The notes under the pieces are model-generated. The model did no database searches. It saw only the letters and a program-made list of their open reading frames with translations, and had not been told where the DNA came from. The translations under genes and the position numbers were made by a program. A DNA stretch of 49,824 nt. Origin: Lederbergia galactosidilytica (GTDB taxonomy: Bacteria; Bacillota; Bacilli; Bacillales; Bacillaceae_C). The stretch covers positions 1-49,824 of the forward strand of contig NZ_JAGGKH010000027.1 of assembly GCF_017873565.1 (NCBI RefSeq), given 5' to 3'. This document shows, piece after piece, positions 7,460 to 15,443 of this stretch (its first letter is position 1; each line of letters begins with the position of its first letter).

Positions 7460-8935
7460 ATGGAGACAGAGATTCAGCTTAGAAATCAAATTGTTCAAAG
7501 GTTAAGAGACAACCAACAGCAGGATGAAAATCGACTTGCTTTTCATTTAACTCCACCACTTGGTTTAATGAACGATCCAAACGGCTTAGTGTATTACAAG
7601 GGAAAATATCACGTGTTTTTTCAGTGGAATCCGTTTGATACAAAACATACGTTTAAATGTTGGGGACATTACTCTTCCACGGATTTCATCCATTGGGAAG
7701 TACATCCACCAGCATTAGTTCCAAGTGAATGGTATGAAAAGGACGGTTGTTATTCTGGTTCAGCAATTGTATATGATAATAAATTGTATCTTTTTTATAC
7801 TGGGAATGTGAAAACAACGGATGGTGGCAGGGAGACGTATCAATGTTTAGCAGTATCTGATGATGGTATTCATTTTGAAAAAAAAGGACCTGTTATTTAT
7901 TTACCTGAAGGATTCACCCCTCATTTTCGCGATCCAAAAGTATGGAAGCAAGGAAACAAGTGGTTTATGGTTATTGGGGCACAAACAAAAGAGTTAGAAG
8001 GCTTAATTACTGTTTTTTCATCGGATGATTTAATCAATTGGCAATGGTTAGGTCCGCTAGCTGGCAATGGTGTATCTCTTTCTAAATATTTCGGCTATAT
8101 GTGGGAATGCCCAGATTTTTTTGCTTTAGATGGAAAGGATATTCTCATTGTTTCCCCCCAAGGATTGCAAGCAGAGCCATTTAAATATGAAAATTTATAT
8201 CAATCCGGCTATTTTATCGGAGAATGGGACATCAAAACGAACAAATATGTTCACGGGACATTTAAAGAACTTGATCATGGTTTTGATTTTTACGCCCCAC
8301 AAACGTTTGAAGATCCAAACGGGAGAAGGATTTTATTAGCCTGGATGGGTATGGGCGATGAACAAGAGCAAACACACCAATCAATAAAAAGTGGCTGGAT
8401 TCATAGTTTGACGATTCCCCGTGAATTAACTGTAAAGGATGGCTGTTTATACCAAAAACCAGTCGAAGAGCTTAGAAAATTACGAAACCGGGTTAGTTCT
8501 GAGACTTTCTCCATGGCCAACGAAGAAATAGACGTTCTATTAGATAGCGAACTCCAAGAAATCATAATCGAGTTTGAACAATTTGAGGGGAAGAAATGGG
8601 AAATTCACATACAAAATAACTGCAAACTTATTTTTAATAAAATAGAGAGTATTGTAACATTAGAAAGACAAAATTTTAATCATTCAAAATGGGAAAAAAG
8701 ACAATGTAAAATCGATAAAATAAACAACATTCATATGTACTTGGACCGAACTTCCTTAGAAATTTTCCTCAATGATGGCCAAATTGTTTTCTCTAGTAGA
8801 TTTTATGGGGAAAATGCCAAAAAGCAATGTTCGATTTCTGTAGAAGGGAATACAAAGTTTAGCTGGCAAAACTGGAGCTTAAACTCCTACCAATATAAGA
8901 ATCATAAATTAAAAAGGTTGTGTACGAATGTTTAA
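7460..8935 (+). CDS. scrB: Sucrose-6-phosphate hydrolase, GH32
   Basis: A cytoplasmic glycoside hydrolase family 32 enzyme that splits sucrose-6-phosphate into glucose-6-phosphate and fructose. The catalytic residues are visible: nucleophile Asp39 in LMNDPNG, transition-state stabiliser Asp158 in HFRDPKVW, and acid/base Glu216 in MWECPDFF. The C-terminal third is the beta-sandwich of the family. The length of 491 residues is normal. The gene starts behind AAAAAGGAGCTC and overlaps the next gene by 8 bases, so EIIA is probably translationally coupled. Together with the EIIBC it forms the uptake and first catabolic step. Confidence 0.92.
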   Translation: METEIQLRNQIVQRLRDNQQQDENRLAFHLTPPLGLMNDPNGLVYYKGKYHVFFQWNPFDTKHTFKCWGHYSSTDFIHWEVHPPALVPSEWYEKDGCYSGSAIVYDNKLYLFYTGNVKTTDGGRETYQCLAVSDDGIHFEKKGPVIYLPEGFTPHFRDPKVWKQGNKWFMVIGAQTKELEGLITVFSSDDLINWQWLGPLAGNGVSLSKYFGYMWECPDFFALDGKDILIVSPQGLQAEPFKYENLYQSGYFIGEWDIKTNKYVHGTFKELDHGFDFYAPQTFEDPNGRRILLAWMGMGDEQEQTHQSIKSGWIHSLTIPRELTVKDGCLYQKPVEELRKLRNRVSSETFSMANEEIDVLLDSELQEIIIEFEQFEGKKWEIHIQNNCKLIFNKIESIVTLERQNFNHSKWEKRQCKIDKINNIHMYLDRTSLEIFLNDGQIVFSSRFYGENAKKQCSISVEGNTKFSWQNWSLNSYQYKNHKLKRLCTNV

Positions 8936-9431
8936 AAAACTTTTCGGAAAAAAACAAGACATAGTAAAGACTATTGAACTTCAAGCCTTTGTCTCAGGTA
9001 ATATCGTACCAATAGAAAATGTCCCAGACCCAGTCTTTTCCAATAAATTAATGGGAGATGGTATTGCCATCCTCCCCGATGAAGGGAGATTTGTTGCTCC
9101 GGTCGATGGAGAAATCATTCAAGTGTTCCCTACAAAGCATGCTATTGGGATAAAGGCCCTGAATGGTGCCGAACTTTTAATCCATATAGGCTTAGAAACG
9201 GTTTCAATGAATGGAGAAGGGTTTACTTCGCATGTGAAAGAAGGTGAAAAGGTAAAATCTGGTGATACATTAATCACGGTTGACCTAGAAAAAGTGGAAG
9301 AAAATGCCAAAAGTGTTGTATCACCGATTATCATTATGGATCCCGAAAATATGGAGAGCATTACCAAACCTATTTTGTCTGGTAAAGTTTTAGCTGGGAA
9401 GGAAATCATTTTACAAGCAACAGCAAAATAA
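8928..9431 (+). CDS. PTS glucose-family EIIA component
   Basis: A soluble phosphocarrier that passes phosphate from HPr to an EIIB domain. It is the Crr-like single-domain EIIA: phosphorylated His86 lies in LLIHIGLETV, with the second conserved His71 in KHAIGI. The FVAPVDGEI and HVKEGEKVKSGDTLI blocks are typical. It overlaps the hydrolase gene by 8 bases. Because the linked EIIBC lacks an EIIA domain, this gene makes the operon self-sufficient. Bacillus subtilis SacP, by contrast, borrows EIIA from another permease. Confidence in the class is high; pairing with this EIIBC is inference from linkage. Confidence 0.9.
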   Translation: MFKKLFGKKQDIVKTIELQAFVSGNIVPIENVPDPVFSNKLMGDGIAILPDEGRFVAPVDGEIIQVFPTKHAIGIKALNGAELLIHIGLETVSMNGEGFTSHVKEGEKVKSGDTLITVDLEKVEENAKSVVSPIIIMDPENMESITKPILSGKVLAGKEIILQATAK

Positions 9432-9563
9432 CCCTTTCAGCGCTTAAAATGTATTCTAATTATTGGATTCATCTGCATGCCTATTTGGATTCAATTAGCC
9501 AAAGGTTTATCAATGGACTGCCGAAATGAATCCACATTCTTCGGTATAATTAACCAAAAGTAA

Positions 9564-9596
9564 AGAGAAGCACCTTTTGAGTAAAGGTGCTTCTCT
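9564..9596 (+). terminator. Terminator, copy 1 (end of the sucrose operon)
   Basis: A hairpin with stem AGAAGCACCTTT over a short loop (TGAGT). The same sequence recurs at about 9978-10010. It is placed as the intrinsic terminator of the EIIA gene. Confidence 0.7.
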
Positions 9597-9597
9597 C

Positions 9598-9648
9598 AGA
9601 CTGTAGACAAACACCATGAATTTTGGTGTTTGTCTACAGTCTTTTTTC
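9598..9648 (+). terminator. 19-bp stem hairpin followed by T run
   Basis: Bases 9598-9616 pair perfectly with 9624-9642 over a 7-base loop and are followed by six T. The block begins AGACTGTAGACAAACACC. It abuts terminator copy 1, so it may be the end of an inserted element that supplies its own terminator. Confidence 0.75.
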
Positions 9649-9678
9649 TTTTAAAATAGAGATAAAGCTAGAAAGGTT

Positions 9679-9805
9679 GATTTCCGCTGCAAGCGGACGC
9701 TTTCCGCAGGCACGGCTTCAGCCGCTTCCCTCGCTGCGCTCAGTCCAGGGTCTTCAGCTCGCGCTGTTCCCGCTGGAGTCGCCGCTCTCCGCTCCAATCA
9801 ACGGT
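9679..9805. repeat. GC-rich dispersed repeat, copy 1
   Basis: Begins GTTGATTTCCGCTGC with GCGGACGCTTTCCG and ends GGAGTCGCC then CTCCAATCAAC, so its ends are roughly inverted. It is far richer in GC than its surroundings. Related copies are at about 30838-31025 and, reversed, about 10900-10978. Confidence 0.75.
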
Positions 9806-9835
9806 ATTTTCTATTAACTGAATGAGGTGATGGAT

Positions 9836-9997
9836 ATGATGACGAAGAATCAAAATAATGGACGCGAACAGCTGGAAATGCTGACAATAGAGCAGTTGGT
9901 TCCTCAAGACCATCTGGTGCGCAAACTGGATGCGGCTATTGATTTCTCCTTTATCTATCCATTAGTCGAAGATCATAAAGAAGCACCTTTTGAGTAA
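9836..9997 (+). pseudogene. IS1182-type transposase, N-terminal fragment
   Basis: The frame starts MMTKNQNNGREQLEMLTIEQ and continues VPQDHLVRKLDAAIDFSFI before YPLVEDH, matching the N-terminus of IS1182-family DDE transposases. It has an ATGAGGTGATGGAT leader. After about 47 residues the homology breaks and runs into terminator copy 2, which supplies the stop. Only about a tenth of a normal transposase (over 400 residues) is left, and the catalytic domain is gone. Confidence 0.75.
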
Positions 9998-10010
9998 AGG
10001 TGCTTCTCTA
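9978..10010 (-). terminator. Terminator, copy 2 (end of the LysM-3D gene)
   Basis: Duplicate of the hairpin at 9564-9596, sharing about 29 continuous bases. On the minus strand it follows the LysM-3D gene and ends in TTT. The original was probably one bidirectional terminator between two convergent genes. Confidence 0.7.
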
Positions 10011-10027
10011 AACATATTTTCCATCTT

Positions 10028-10618
10028 TTATTGATAGACTTTAATTTTTACTGTCCGTACTCCCCAGTTAAGAGCTTTCTTTTTAGTAGACATATGCAAA
10101 TCAATCTTATTTCCTTTTATAGCACTACCCGTATCACCGGCAATCGCTTCACCGTAACCTTCCACATACACTTTTGTCCCGAGTGGAATCTTTTTAGGGT
10201 CAACGGAGATCACTTTGGCATTTGGCTTTTTCTTTAAATTAATCCCTGTAGCTGTGATCCCACTACAGCCTTTACAACTTGCAGTATAGGCGGTAGCCTT
10301 TACGGTCATTGTTTTATAGGCAGTTTTTTTGTTTACTGTCGATTTTTTTGTAGAAGTTTTCTTCTTTACTGTTTTTTTCGCGGTTGTTTTAGCCTTTGTA
10401 GGTTTCGTAACTTTTAATACTTGATTTGGTTTAATCAAATCTTTTTTTAAGCCATTCCAAGTTTTAAGTTGATTAACCGAAACTTTATGTTTTGTGGCGA
10501 TTTTCCATAAAGAATCGCCTTTTTTTACTTTATATGTAGTAGTTGCCGCCGATGAGACACCGGAAAAGCCAAAGATTAACACACAAACCGTAATCATTGA
10601 AAATACTACTTTTCTCAT
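10028..10618 (-). CDS. Secreted LysM and 3D domain cell-wall protein (YocH-like)
   Basis: An exported protein acting on or binding peptidoglycan. In order: signal peptide (about residues 1-25, MRKVVFSMITVCVLIFGFSG then VSSAA), one LysM domain (YKVKKGDSLWKIATKHKVSV to LIKPNQVLKV), a Lys/Thr-rich linker, and a C-terminal 3D domain. The 3D domain shows TAYTA, the conserved Asp in SVDPKKIPLGTKVYV, and GDTGSAIKGNKIDLHM. The 3D fold is shared with lytic transglycosylases such as MltA. The ATG has AGGGAG upstream. A WalR-type direct repeat lies in the promoter, as expected for a yocH-like gene of the cell-wall stress regulon. Confidence 0.88.
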   Translation of the reverse strand: MRKVVFSMITVCVLIFGFSGVSSAATTTYKVKKGDSLWKIATKHKVSVNQLKTWNGLKKDLIKPNQVLKVTKPTKAKTTAKKTVKKKTSTKKSTVNKKTAYKTMTVKATAYTASCKGCSGITATGINLKKKPNAKVISVDPKKIPLGTKVYVEGYGEAIAGDTGSAIKGNKIDLHMSTKKKALNWGVRTVKIKVYQ

Positions 10619-10651
10619 TTAATAGTCTCCCTATGTCATATTGGTAGTCAT

Positions 10652-10684
10652 AGTATATCAGGCCAATGTGACAATTAAATGACA
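10652..10684 (-). promoter_or_regulatory. WalR-type box and -10 element of the LysM-3D gene
   Basis: On the minus strand TGTCAT-TTAAT-TGTCAC (10684 to 10668) is a direct repeat with an 11-bp period, close to the WalR consensus TGTWAH-N5-TGTWAH. A -10-like TATACT lies at 10657-10652. A weak TTTAAT sits 17 bases upstream of it, inside the box, which fits an activator-dependent promoter. Confidence 0.6.
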
Positions 10685-10899
10685 ATAGAGTAGTATTTAT
10701 GTTACGAAAGGGAAATATTGGTAACAATAGCAATATTTATTAGTGCGTCACCTTATTACATGAGTATGTTCATAATTATATACTCAATCGTTTTAGCAAT
10801 AGCAATCTGTTAACGCTTGATTATCGGGATTTTTTTGTTTTTATCTTTATCTCTGTCTCGGACTCACTCTGGGGATTAGCGTGACAGGGGAGATCCCGC

Positions 10900-10978
10900 A
10901 GGAGCATATATGGGAAGCTCACCGCACGCTGCCCGGAAAGCGTCCACCTGAAGCGTAAAACAACGTTGTTCGGATTTG
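10900..10978. repeat. GC-rich dispersed repeat, copy 2 (reversed)
   Basis: Read on the minus strand it starts CGTTGTTTTACGC and contains GTGGACGCTTTCCGG, like copy 1. It sits exactly where the GNAT pseudogene is cut off at its 3' end. It is degenerate toward 10850. Confidence 0.6.
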
Positions 10979-10979
10979 A

Positions 10980-11355
10980 ATGCTACAATCTCTATTATGA
11001 AATTTTCATCTACAAAACCATTCGAAATTTGTAGAAATGAATGGCTTTCTCATTTTTCTTATAAACTTTTAATTGGATTTGCGTTCGCTGTTTTTTGATA
11101 AAGTTTAATAGTTGTTTTCTATATCCTTTATTTTGCTGCTCGGGATTCATAAATAATGCCGCTAAATAATCATCCACCATCGAAAGGAAACCTAGCACTT
11201 CCCTTCCTCCTCGATTACATAAGTTTCCGCCATCAGTAGATAGGTCTCTTTCATCTCTTTACATTGTGATATCCAATAATTTTGATCAATAAAATCATGG
11301 GCAAGCACCGATGCATCTAACCATATCTCTACTAATGTGCTAACTTCTGATCTTT
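10980..11355 (-). pseudogene. GNAT acetyltransferase pseudogene (YjaB-like)
   Basis: Three frames together give one GNAT protein. First comes LVEIWLDASVLAHDFIDQNYW to YVIEEEGK, then after a shift near 11200 VLGFLSMVDDYLAALFMNPE with QQNKGYRKQLL and LKVYKKNEKAIHFY. After another shift near 11020 follows NGFVVDENFIIEIVA. The N-terminal 15 or so residues are also missing. The acetyl-CoA loop has QNKGYRK where Gly is usual after the Lys. The 3' end runs into the GC-rich repeat. Several lesions in one gene argue for true decay rather than sequencing error. Confidence 0.8.
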
Positions 11356-11388
11356 ATTGAGTTTAATCTCCAGCTTTTTCTCCCCTAC

Positions 11389-12030
11389 TCAAACTATATT
11401 TTTCTCTAGAATACTCCCTTGATCTGTCGTTTTGATAATGATATCAAAATGCTGACTATATGGGTGCATGAATACCTTGTACTGAATGCGCCGTTCTTCA
11501 TGAGACTGTTGTAAATAATGAAGATCAGTTCCTCTCTCCACAATATCACGGGTCGTCCTTCTCTTAAATTCAGTTTCATCATCTGTATAAAAATAAATTT
11601 TCAAATCGAATAAACTCGGATTTATGAAAGCAACACTCATCCCTTCGACAATTGTAATTCGCTTTTCACCAGGAAGAAGGATACTTTTCTTATAATGGGT
11701 ATCGATTGTACATAAATCGAAGCCATTTCTTATCATCTGGACATCTCTTTCCAAAGATGGCAAGTGATGTGCAGCTGGATGACAAGCTGTCATTTTATAA
11801 TGGTGGGGTTCATTGTGATAGGAGTAGTGAATCAAGCATTGCTTTCGGATCGCCGAGCTCACAATGTACGGATCTGTATTCAAATAATTTACTTCCCTTT
11901 GATTAAGTCGACTAATCAACTTATTAGCAAATGTCGTTTTACCAGCTGCACCATGGCCAGATATTCCTATTACCAGCCGTTGATCCGTCTTGTTAATCCA
12001 TCCAATGATCTTATCTATTAACTCCTCCAT
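11389..12030 (-). CDS. Uridine kinase-like P-loop kinase
   Basis: A soluble kinase of the phosphoribulokinase/uridine kinase family. The Walker A motif is GISGHGAAGKTTFANKL at residues 23-39, after a short helix. TDPYIV follows in the substrate region, and ITIVEGMSVAF is the usual strand and turn before the catalytic region. RRTTRDIVERG is the likely lid. At 213 residues it has the family's usual length. The true substrate is unknown and may be a nucleoside or another small alcohol. The start has a good AGGAGGAAGACT leader. It faces the same way as the SDR gene, separated by a terminator. Confidence 0.75.
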   Translation of the reverse strand: MEELIDKIIGWINKTDQRLVIGISGHGAAGKTTFANKLISRLNQREVNYLNTDPYIVSSAIRKQCLIHYSYHNEPHHYKMTACHPAAHHLPSLERDVQMIRNGFDLCTIDTHYKKSILLPGEKRITIVEGMSVAFINPSLFDLKIYFYTDDETEFKRRTTRDIVERGTDLHYLQQSHEERRIQYKVFMHPYSQHFDIIIKTTDQGSILEKNIV

Positions 12031-12052
12031 AGTCTTCCTCCTAAACGTGAAA

Positions 12053-12086
12053 AAATGGTGATATGATCTTCATCATACCACCATTT
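12053..12086 (-). terminator. Terminator of the SDR gene
   Basis: AAATGGTG...ATGAT pairs with ATCAT...CACCATTT (one internal mismatch), and the minus strand continues with six T. Strong intrinsic terminator signature. Confidence 0.8.
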
Positions 12087-12122
12087 CACATATTAACGAT
12101 GATTTTTTAGTTACTTGTTCCT

Positions 12123-13001
12123 TTAGCCATTCACAACTTCTCCACCATTTACATGAATGACTTGTCCAGAAACATAGGAAGAATCTTTTGAAGCTAAATA
12201 AACATAAGCTGGCGCAAGCTCAGATGGCTGGCCAGGTCGTTTCATTGGACCATCTGTGCCCCAATTTTCAAGCTTGTCCTTAGGAAATGTCGCTGGGATA
12301 AGGGGAGTCCAGATTGGACCTGGAGCCACCCCGTTCACACGAATTCCTTTATCCAAAATTTCTTGATTTTGCGATAGTGAGCGCGTAAAGGCCACAATTG
12401 CACCTTTTGTTGAAGCATAATCCATCAGGATTGGATTTCCCTTATAAGCTGTAATAGAAGTGGAATTAATAATCGCTCCATTGTTATTTATATGTTTCAT
12501 CGCTGCCTTTGTTAAATAGAACATAGAAAAGATATTGGTACGAAAAGTACGGTCTAGTTGCTCATTCGTAATATCTTCAATTCGTTCACAGACATGTTGC
12601 TCACCTGCATTATTAACGATGATATCAAGTCTACCTAGAGTATCGACTGTCTGTTTTACAACCTGCTGGCAGATTTGGTCATCTCCAACATCCCCAGCAA
12701 TGGTGATACATGTCTGCCCATATTTTTCAACAAGCTTCTTTGTCTGCTTTGCATCCTCATGGGCCTCGTAATAGACAACAGCAATATCGGCTCCTTCCTT
12801 CGCATATGCAACGGCAACCGCTTGGCCGATCCCACTATCACCACCTGTAATAATGGCTACTTTCCCTTTTAATTTATCACTGCCTTTATAATCATCATCT
12901 TCAATCTTCGGTTGTTTCTCCATTTTTGATTGACTATCAGACATCAAATAATCTTCTTGTGGTTTCTGTGTTTTTAATTTTGGATCCTGATCGTTCTGCA
13001 T
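12123..13001 (-). CDS. SDR family oxidoreductase (general stress protein 39-like)
   Basis: A short-chain dehydrogenase/reductase of the YdaD/YhdF/YhxC group. It carries the cofactor motif TGGDSGIGQAVA, the NNAG motif, catalytic Ser in STSITAY and catalytic Tyr/Lys in DYASTKGAIV. The Gln/Lys-rich N-terminal tail (NDQDPKLKTQKPQEDY) is characteristic of this stress-protein group. I start it at the ATG at 13001, which has AAAGGAGTGATTAC upstream; the frame itself stays open to 13061. The product has 292 residues. The substrate is unknown. Confidence 0.88.
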   Translation of the reverse strand: MQNDQDPKLKTQKPQEDYLMSDSQSKMEKQPKIEDDDYKGSDKLKGKVAIITGGDSGIGQAVAVAYAKEGADIAVVYYEAHEDAKQTKKLVEKYGQTCITIAGDVGDDQICQQVVKQTVDTLGRLDIIVNNAGEQHVCERIEDITNEQLDRTFRTNIFSMFYLTKAAMKHINNNGAIINSTSITAYKGNPILMDYASTKGAIVAFTRSLSQNQEILDKGIRVNGVAPGPIWTPLIPATFPKDKLENWGTDGPMKRPGQPSELAPAYVYLASKDSSYVSGQVIHVNGGEVVNG

Positions 13002-13244
13002 GTAATCACTCCTTTTTAATGGCGGTACTGTAAATTTATTACCCATTAAAAAGTTAACCAAAACTTCCCTTATATATTCTGATTGCCTTGATAACTTACC
13101 ATTAGTACGGATTTTCTCCTCTTAGTTTGAACTGTATCTCCATTTCCCCCAAAAAATTTCTCGCTTTTTAATCCCTTCTTAAATTGTTAGGGATTGTATA
13201 TTTTAGGCTCTAATTTAACTGGGGTTAATGCGAACATCCTAAAT

Positions 13245-13781
13245 TTACTCATTGTCTTCAGAAATAATGTTGCCATTTTCATCAATGGCCATTACTTCTA
13301 CTGGCATGTTTATTTTCCCCTTATCAGCGATAAAATACCATAACCACAGATCTTCACGAAGAAAAATTCGATTTGGTTGTATTCCAGCTTCACTATTAAG
13401 CTTAATTGACTTTACTTCATCATTCGCAAATCCACTGATCATTGAAAATTTCTCTTTTGGATCTTCTTCAACTTGCCAACTGATCAATCCCCTTTCCACT
13501 TTTTCCTCTTTAAACTCTTGAAAATCTAATTCACGGAAGGGGTTCTTTACTTTCGTAAACTCTTTATTAGTTAAGACAGGCATTACACCTGATTCACTTT
13601 CACAAAAAACTAAATTGGAAGATGCATCAACGAAACGGGCTTTACTTGGAGCATCAAATTGCTTTGAAGCCTGGACACAGATTCCTTCCTCTCCATTAAT
13701 CGCAGGACGTAATACACTGAAAAAAATGAAAACAATAAAGGCTAAACTAATAATAATTAATAAAAGTTTACTTTTATTCAT
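13245..13781 (-). CDS. Membrane-anchored hypothetical protein
   Basis: Not recognised. One N-terminal membrane helix (KLLLIIISLAFIVFIFF, about residues 5-21) is followed by an extracytoplasmic domain of about 150 residues. This domain has two Cys (GICVQASKQF and LVFCESESG) that could form a disulfide, and is rich in Glu and Lys. The end, PVEVMAIDENGNIISEDNE, is acidic. I prefer the ATG at 13781, with GGAGGG 9 bases upstream, to the GTG at 13787. It appears to be a single gene. Confidence 0.7.
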   Translation of the reverse strand: MNKSKLLLIIISLAFIVFIFFSVLRPAINGEEGICVQASKQFDAPSKARFVDASSNLVFCESESGVMPVLTNKEFTKVKNPFRELDFQEFKEEKVERGLISWQVEEDPKEKFSMISGFANDEVKSIKLNSEAGIQPNRIFLREDLWLWYFIADKGKINMPVEVMAIDENGNIISEDNE

Positions 13782-13837
13782 TTTCACAAACCCTCCAATA
13801 TTATTATTTTCTTACTCCTTATTTGCTATATATGTAT

Positions 13838-14008
13838 GTGAGAGGCTGAGCCAAAACGTTTTTACCAAAAAATCAACTACTTCGGTATATATCCTCCGTA
13901 GCCCGACTGTCAGGCCTTCTGAGGCCTTGCTGAACTCTTATTTCCCATAATATTTCCTCTACCTCACCTTTGGAACTTAGCATTTACGTTTGTCCCAACC
14001 TCTCATTT
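13838..14008. repeat. Inverted-repeat bounded element of about 170 bp
   Basis: The left end TGAGAGGCTGAGCCAAAACG and the right end, reversed, TGAGAGGTTGGGACAAACG, form imperfect terminal inverted repeats. The interior has no convincing gene and contains GC-rich short repeats (CAGGCCTTCTGAGGCCTTG). It resembles a miniature mobile element or the common Bacillaceae intergenic repeat of the GGTTGGGACAAA type. Confidence 0.6.
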
Positions 14009-14267
14009 ACGAAGAAATTTTGTTTTATTTTTTTAGTATATAGAAAAAATTCATCGTTGTAGAACTTAAATTATAAACAATTTTGAATCTTTATTGTTGT
14101 TCATAACGTAAATGTTCATATATAAATCCTACCAAGCTCGCATGCTTGATTTTGTTCAGAACGGGAATTCAAATATTAATGAATTCTCGAGTGACCTTGG
14201 CGCATTTTTTTTAAGCAAGATTCCATACTATAGGTGGAGCTGATTTTTTATTATTAGGGGGCTTTCC
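14009..14267. other. Leader of the TerC gene, no riboswitch seen
   Basis: AT-rich leader. I looked for the yybP-ykoY manganese riboswitch that often precedes YkoY-like genes and did not find its conserved elements. No other structured RNA is evident. Confidence 0.4.
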
Positions 14268-15032
14268 ATGGATTCACTTTGGTTAGAATATGCATGGACA
14301 TTACTTGTATTAATCGGTTTAGAAGGGATACTGTCTGCAGACAATGCCCTAGTGATTGCTGTTATTGCAAAGCATTTGCCGGATCAACAAAAAAAGCGTG
14401 CCATCAATTACGGAATCTTAGGGGCCTTTATTTTTCGATTTATTTCGATCTTCCTCATTTCGTTCATGGCAAACGTTTGGCAGGTGCAAGCGATTGGTGC
14501 TGCCTATCTGATTTATATAGGTGGGAAACACGTATTTACGCGGTTTTTCCAGTCAAAAGCAAAACAAAAAGACGATCGCGCTCATAAAGCTGGAGCTGGC
14601 TTTTGGCCCACAGTAGCTAAAATTGGCATCGCTGATATTGCCTTTGCGATTGATTCAGTCCTAGCAGCTGTTGCACTTGCTGTTACATTACCTGACACTG
14701 CATTACCTCAATTTGGCGGGTTAGATGGGGCTAAATTTACCGTTATTGTTATTGGCACAATCGCAGGATTAATTTTGATTAAATTTGCAGCCAATTGGTT
14801 TATACAACTTTTAGACAAACGCCCTGGCTTGGAAACTGTTGCTTATCTAATTGTTGCATGGGTGGGAGTAAAATTGGCTGTGATCACCCTTTCCCATAAA
14901 AAAGTAGGTGTCTTCCCTGAATCTTTCCCACACAGTACCATTTGGACAATTATATTTTGGGGTGTCCTTATCTCTATTGCTGTAATTGGATGGTTTATAT
15001 CTGGGAAAAAATCATCACAGAAAAAGAAGTAA
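14268..15032 (+). CDS. TerC family membrane protein (YkoY-like)
   Basis: An integral membrane protein of the TerC/YkoY family, members of which export manganese in Bacillus. The defining EGILSADNALVIAVIAKHLP motif at residues 19-38 carries the conserved acidic and Asn residues. A second acidic block, KIGIADIAFAIDSVLA, follows. About seven helices are expected. It starts behind AGGGGGCTTTCC. The C-terminus ends in a basic tail (KKSSQKKK). The absent yybP-ykoY leader suggests control by another route. The transported ion is inferred from the family. Confidence 0.85.
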   Translation: MDSLWLEYAWTLLVLIGLEGILSADNALVIAVIAKHLPDQQKKRAINYGILGAFIFRFISIFLISFMANVWQVQAIGAAYLIYIGGKHVFTRFFQSKAKQKDDRAHKAGAGFWPTVAKIGIADIAFAIDSVLAAVALAVTLPDTALPQFGGLDGAKFTVIVIGTIAGLILIKFAANWFIQLLDKRPGLETVAYLIVAWVGVKLAVITLSHKKVGVFPESFPHSTIWTIIFWGVLISIAVIGWFISGKKSSQKKK

Positions 15033-15120
15033 GCTTGATGTCATAACGAATAGTTCAATTGCATTTTCATTTCATATTCACGTTTTTTAATTTGCTATCA
15101 GTTTCACTGTAGAGGATCAT

Positions 15121-15162
15121 AGTTGTAAAGACGTTTTCCCTATAAAAAACGCCTTTACAACT
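15121..15162 (+). terminator. Terminator of the TerC gene
   Basis: 17-base arms (15121-15137 with 15146-15162) pair with a single G-T wobble and an 8-base loop. A weak T tract follows. Confidence 0.75.
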
Positions 15163-15379
15163 AATTTTCCTTACATTTCTATTAGCTTCGAAAATTGGGG
15201 TATTAAAAGACTGGTCAAAAGTGCTTCCGCCAAAGAAGGAAACAAATAATAAGGTAAATTAATTCGCCCTGAAATATACTCCGTTAAGGTAGTGGATTAA
15301 TCGTCTACAGAGACCAACATTTTAGTTATGCTCCATTCGCAATGAAAGGGAGAAATATTAACATCGCTTGATCAAATTG
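15163..15379. other. Intergenic stretch before the efflux operon
   Basis: No convincing frame or RNA gene. It ends in the promoter of the TetR-SMR operon. Confidence 0.4.
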
Positions 15380-15408
15380 TTGTCGTTTTGCTCACTTCCT
15401 GCTAAAAT
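15380..15408 (+). promoter_or_regulatory. Promoter of the TetR-SMR operon
   Basis: TTGTCG at 15380-15385 and TAAAAT at 15403-15408 with a 17-base spacer. The predicted start point is around 15415, inside the TetR operator. Confidence 0.6.
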
Positions 15409-15411
15409 GAA

Positions 15412-15425
15412 ACCGTCTGGACGGT
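15412..15425. promoter_or_regulatory. TetR-family operator
   Basis: ACCGTC-TG-GACGGT is a perfect 6-bp inverted repeat with a 2-base centre, placed over the predicted transcription start and 19 bases before the TetR ATG. It strongly suggests autorepression of the operon. Confidence 0.8.
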
Positions 15426-15443
15426 ATAGTTAAGGAGGAGAAA

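Noticed and set aside
14009-14267. A yybP-ykoY riboswitch before the TerC gene
   Set aside because: The conserved sequence elements are not visible in the leader.
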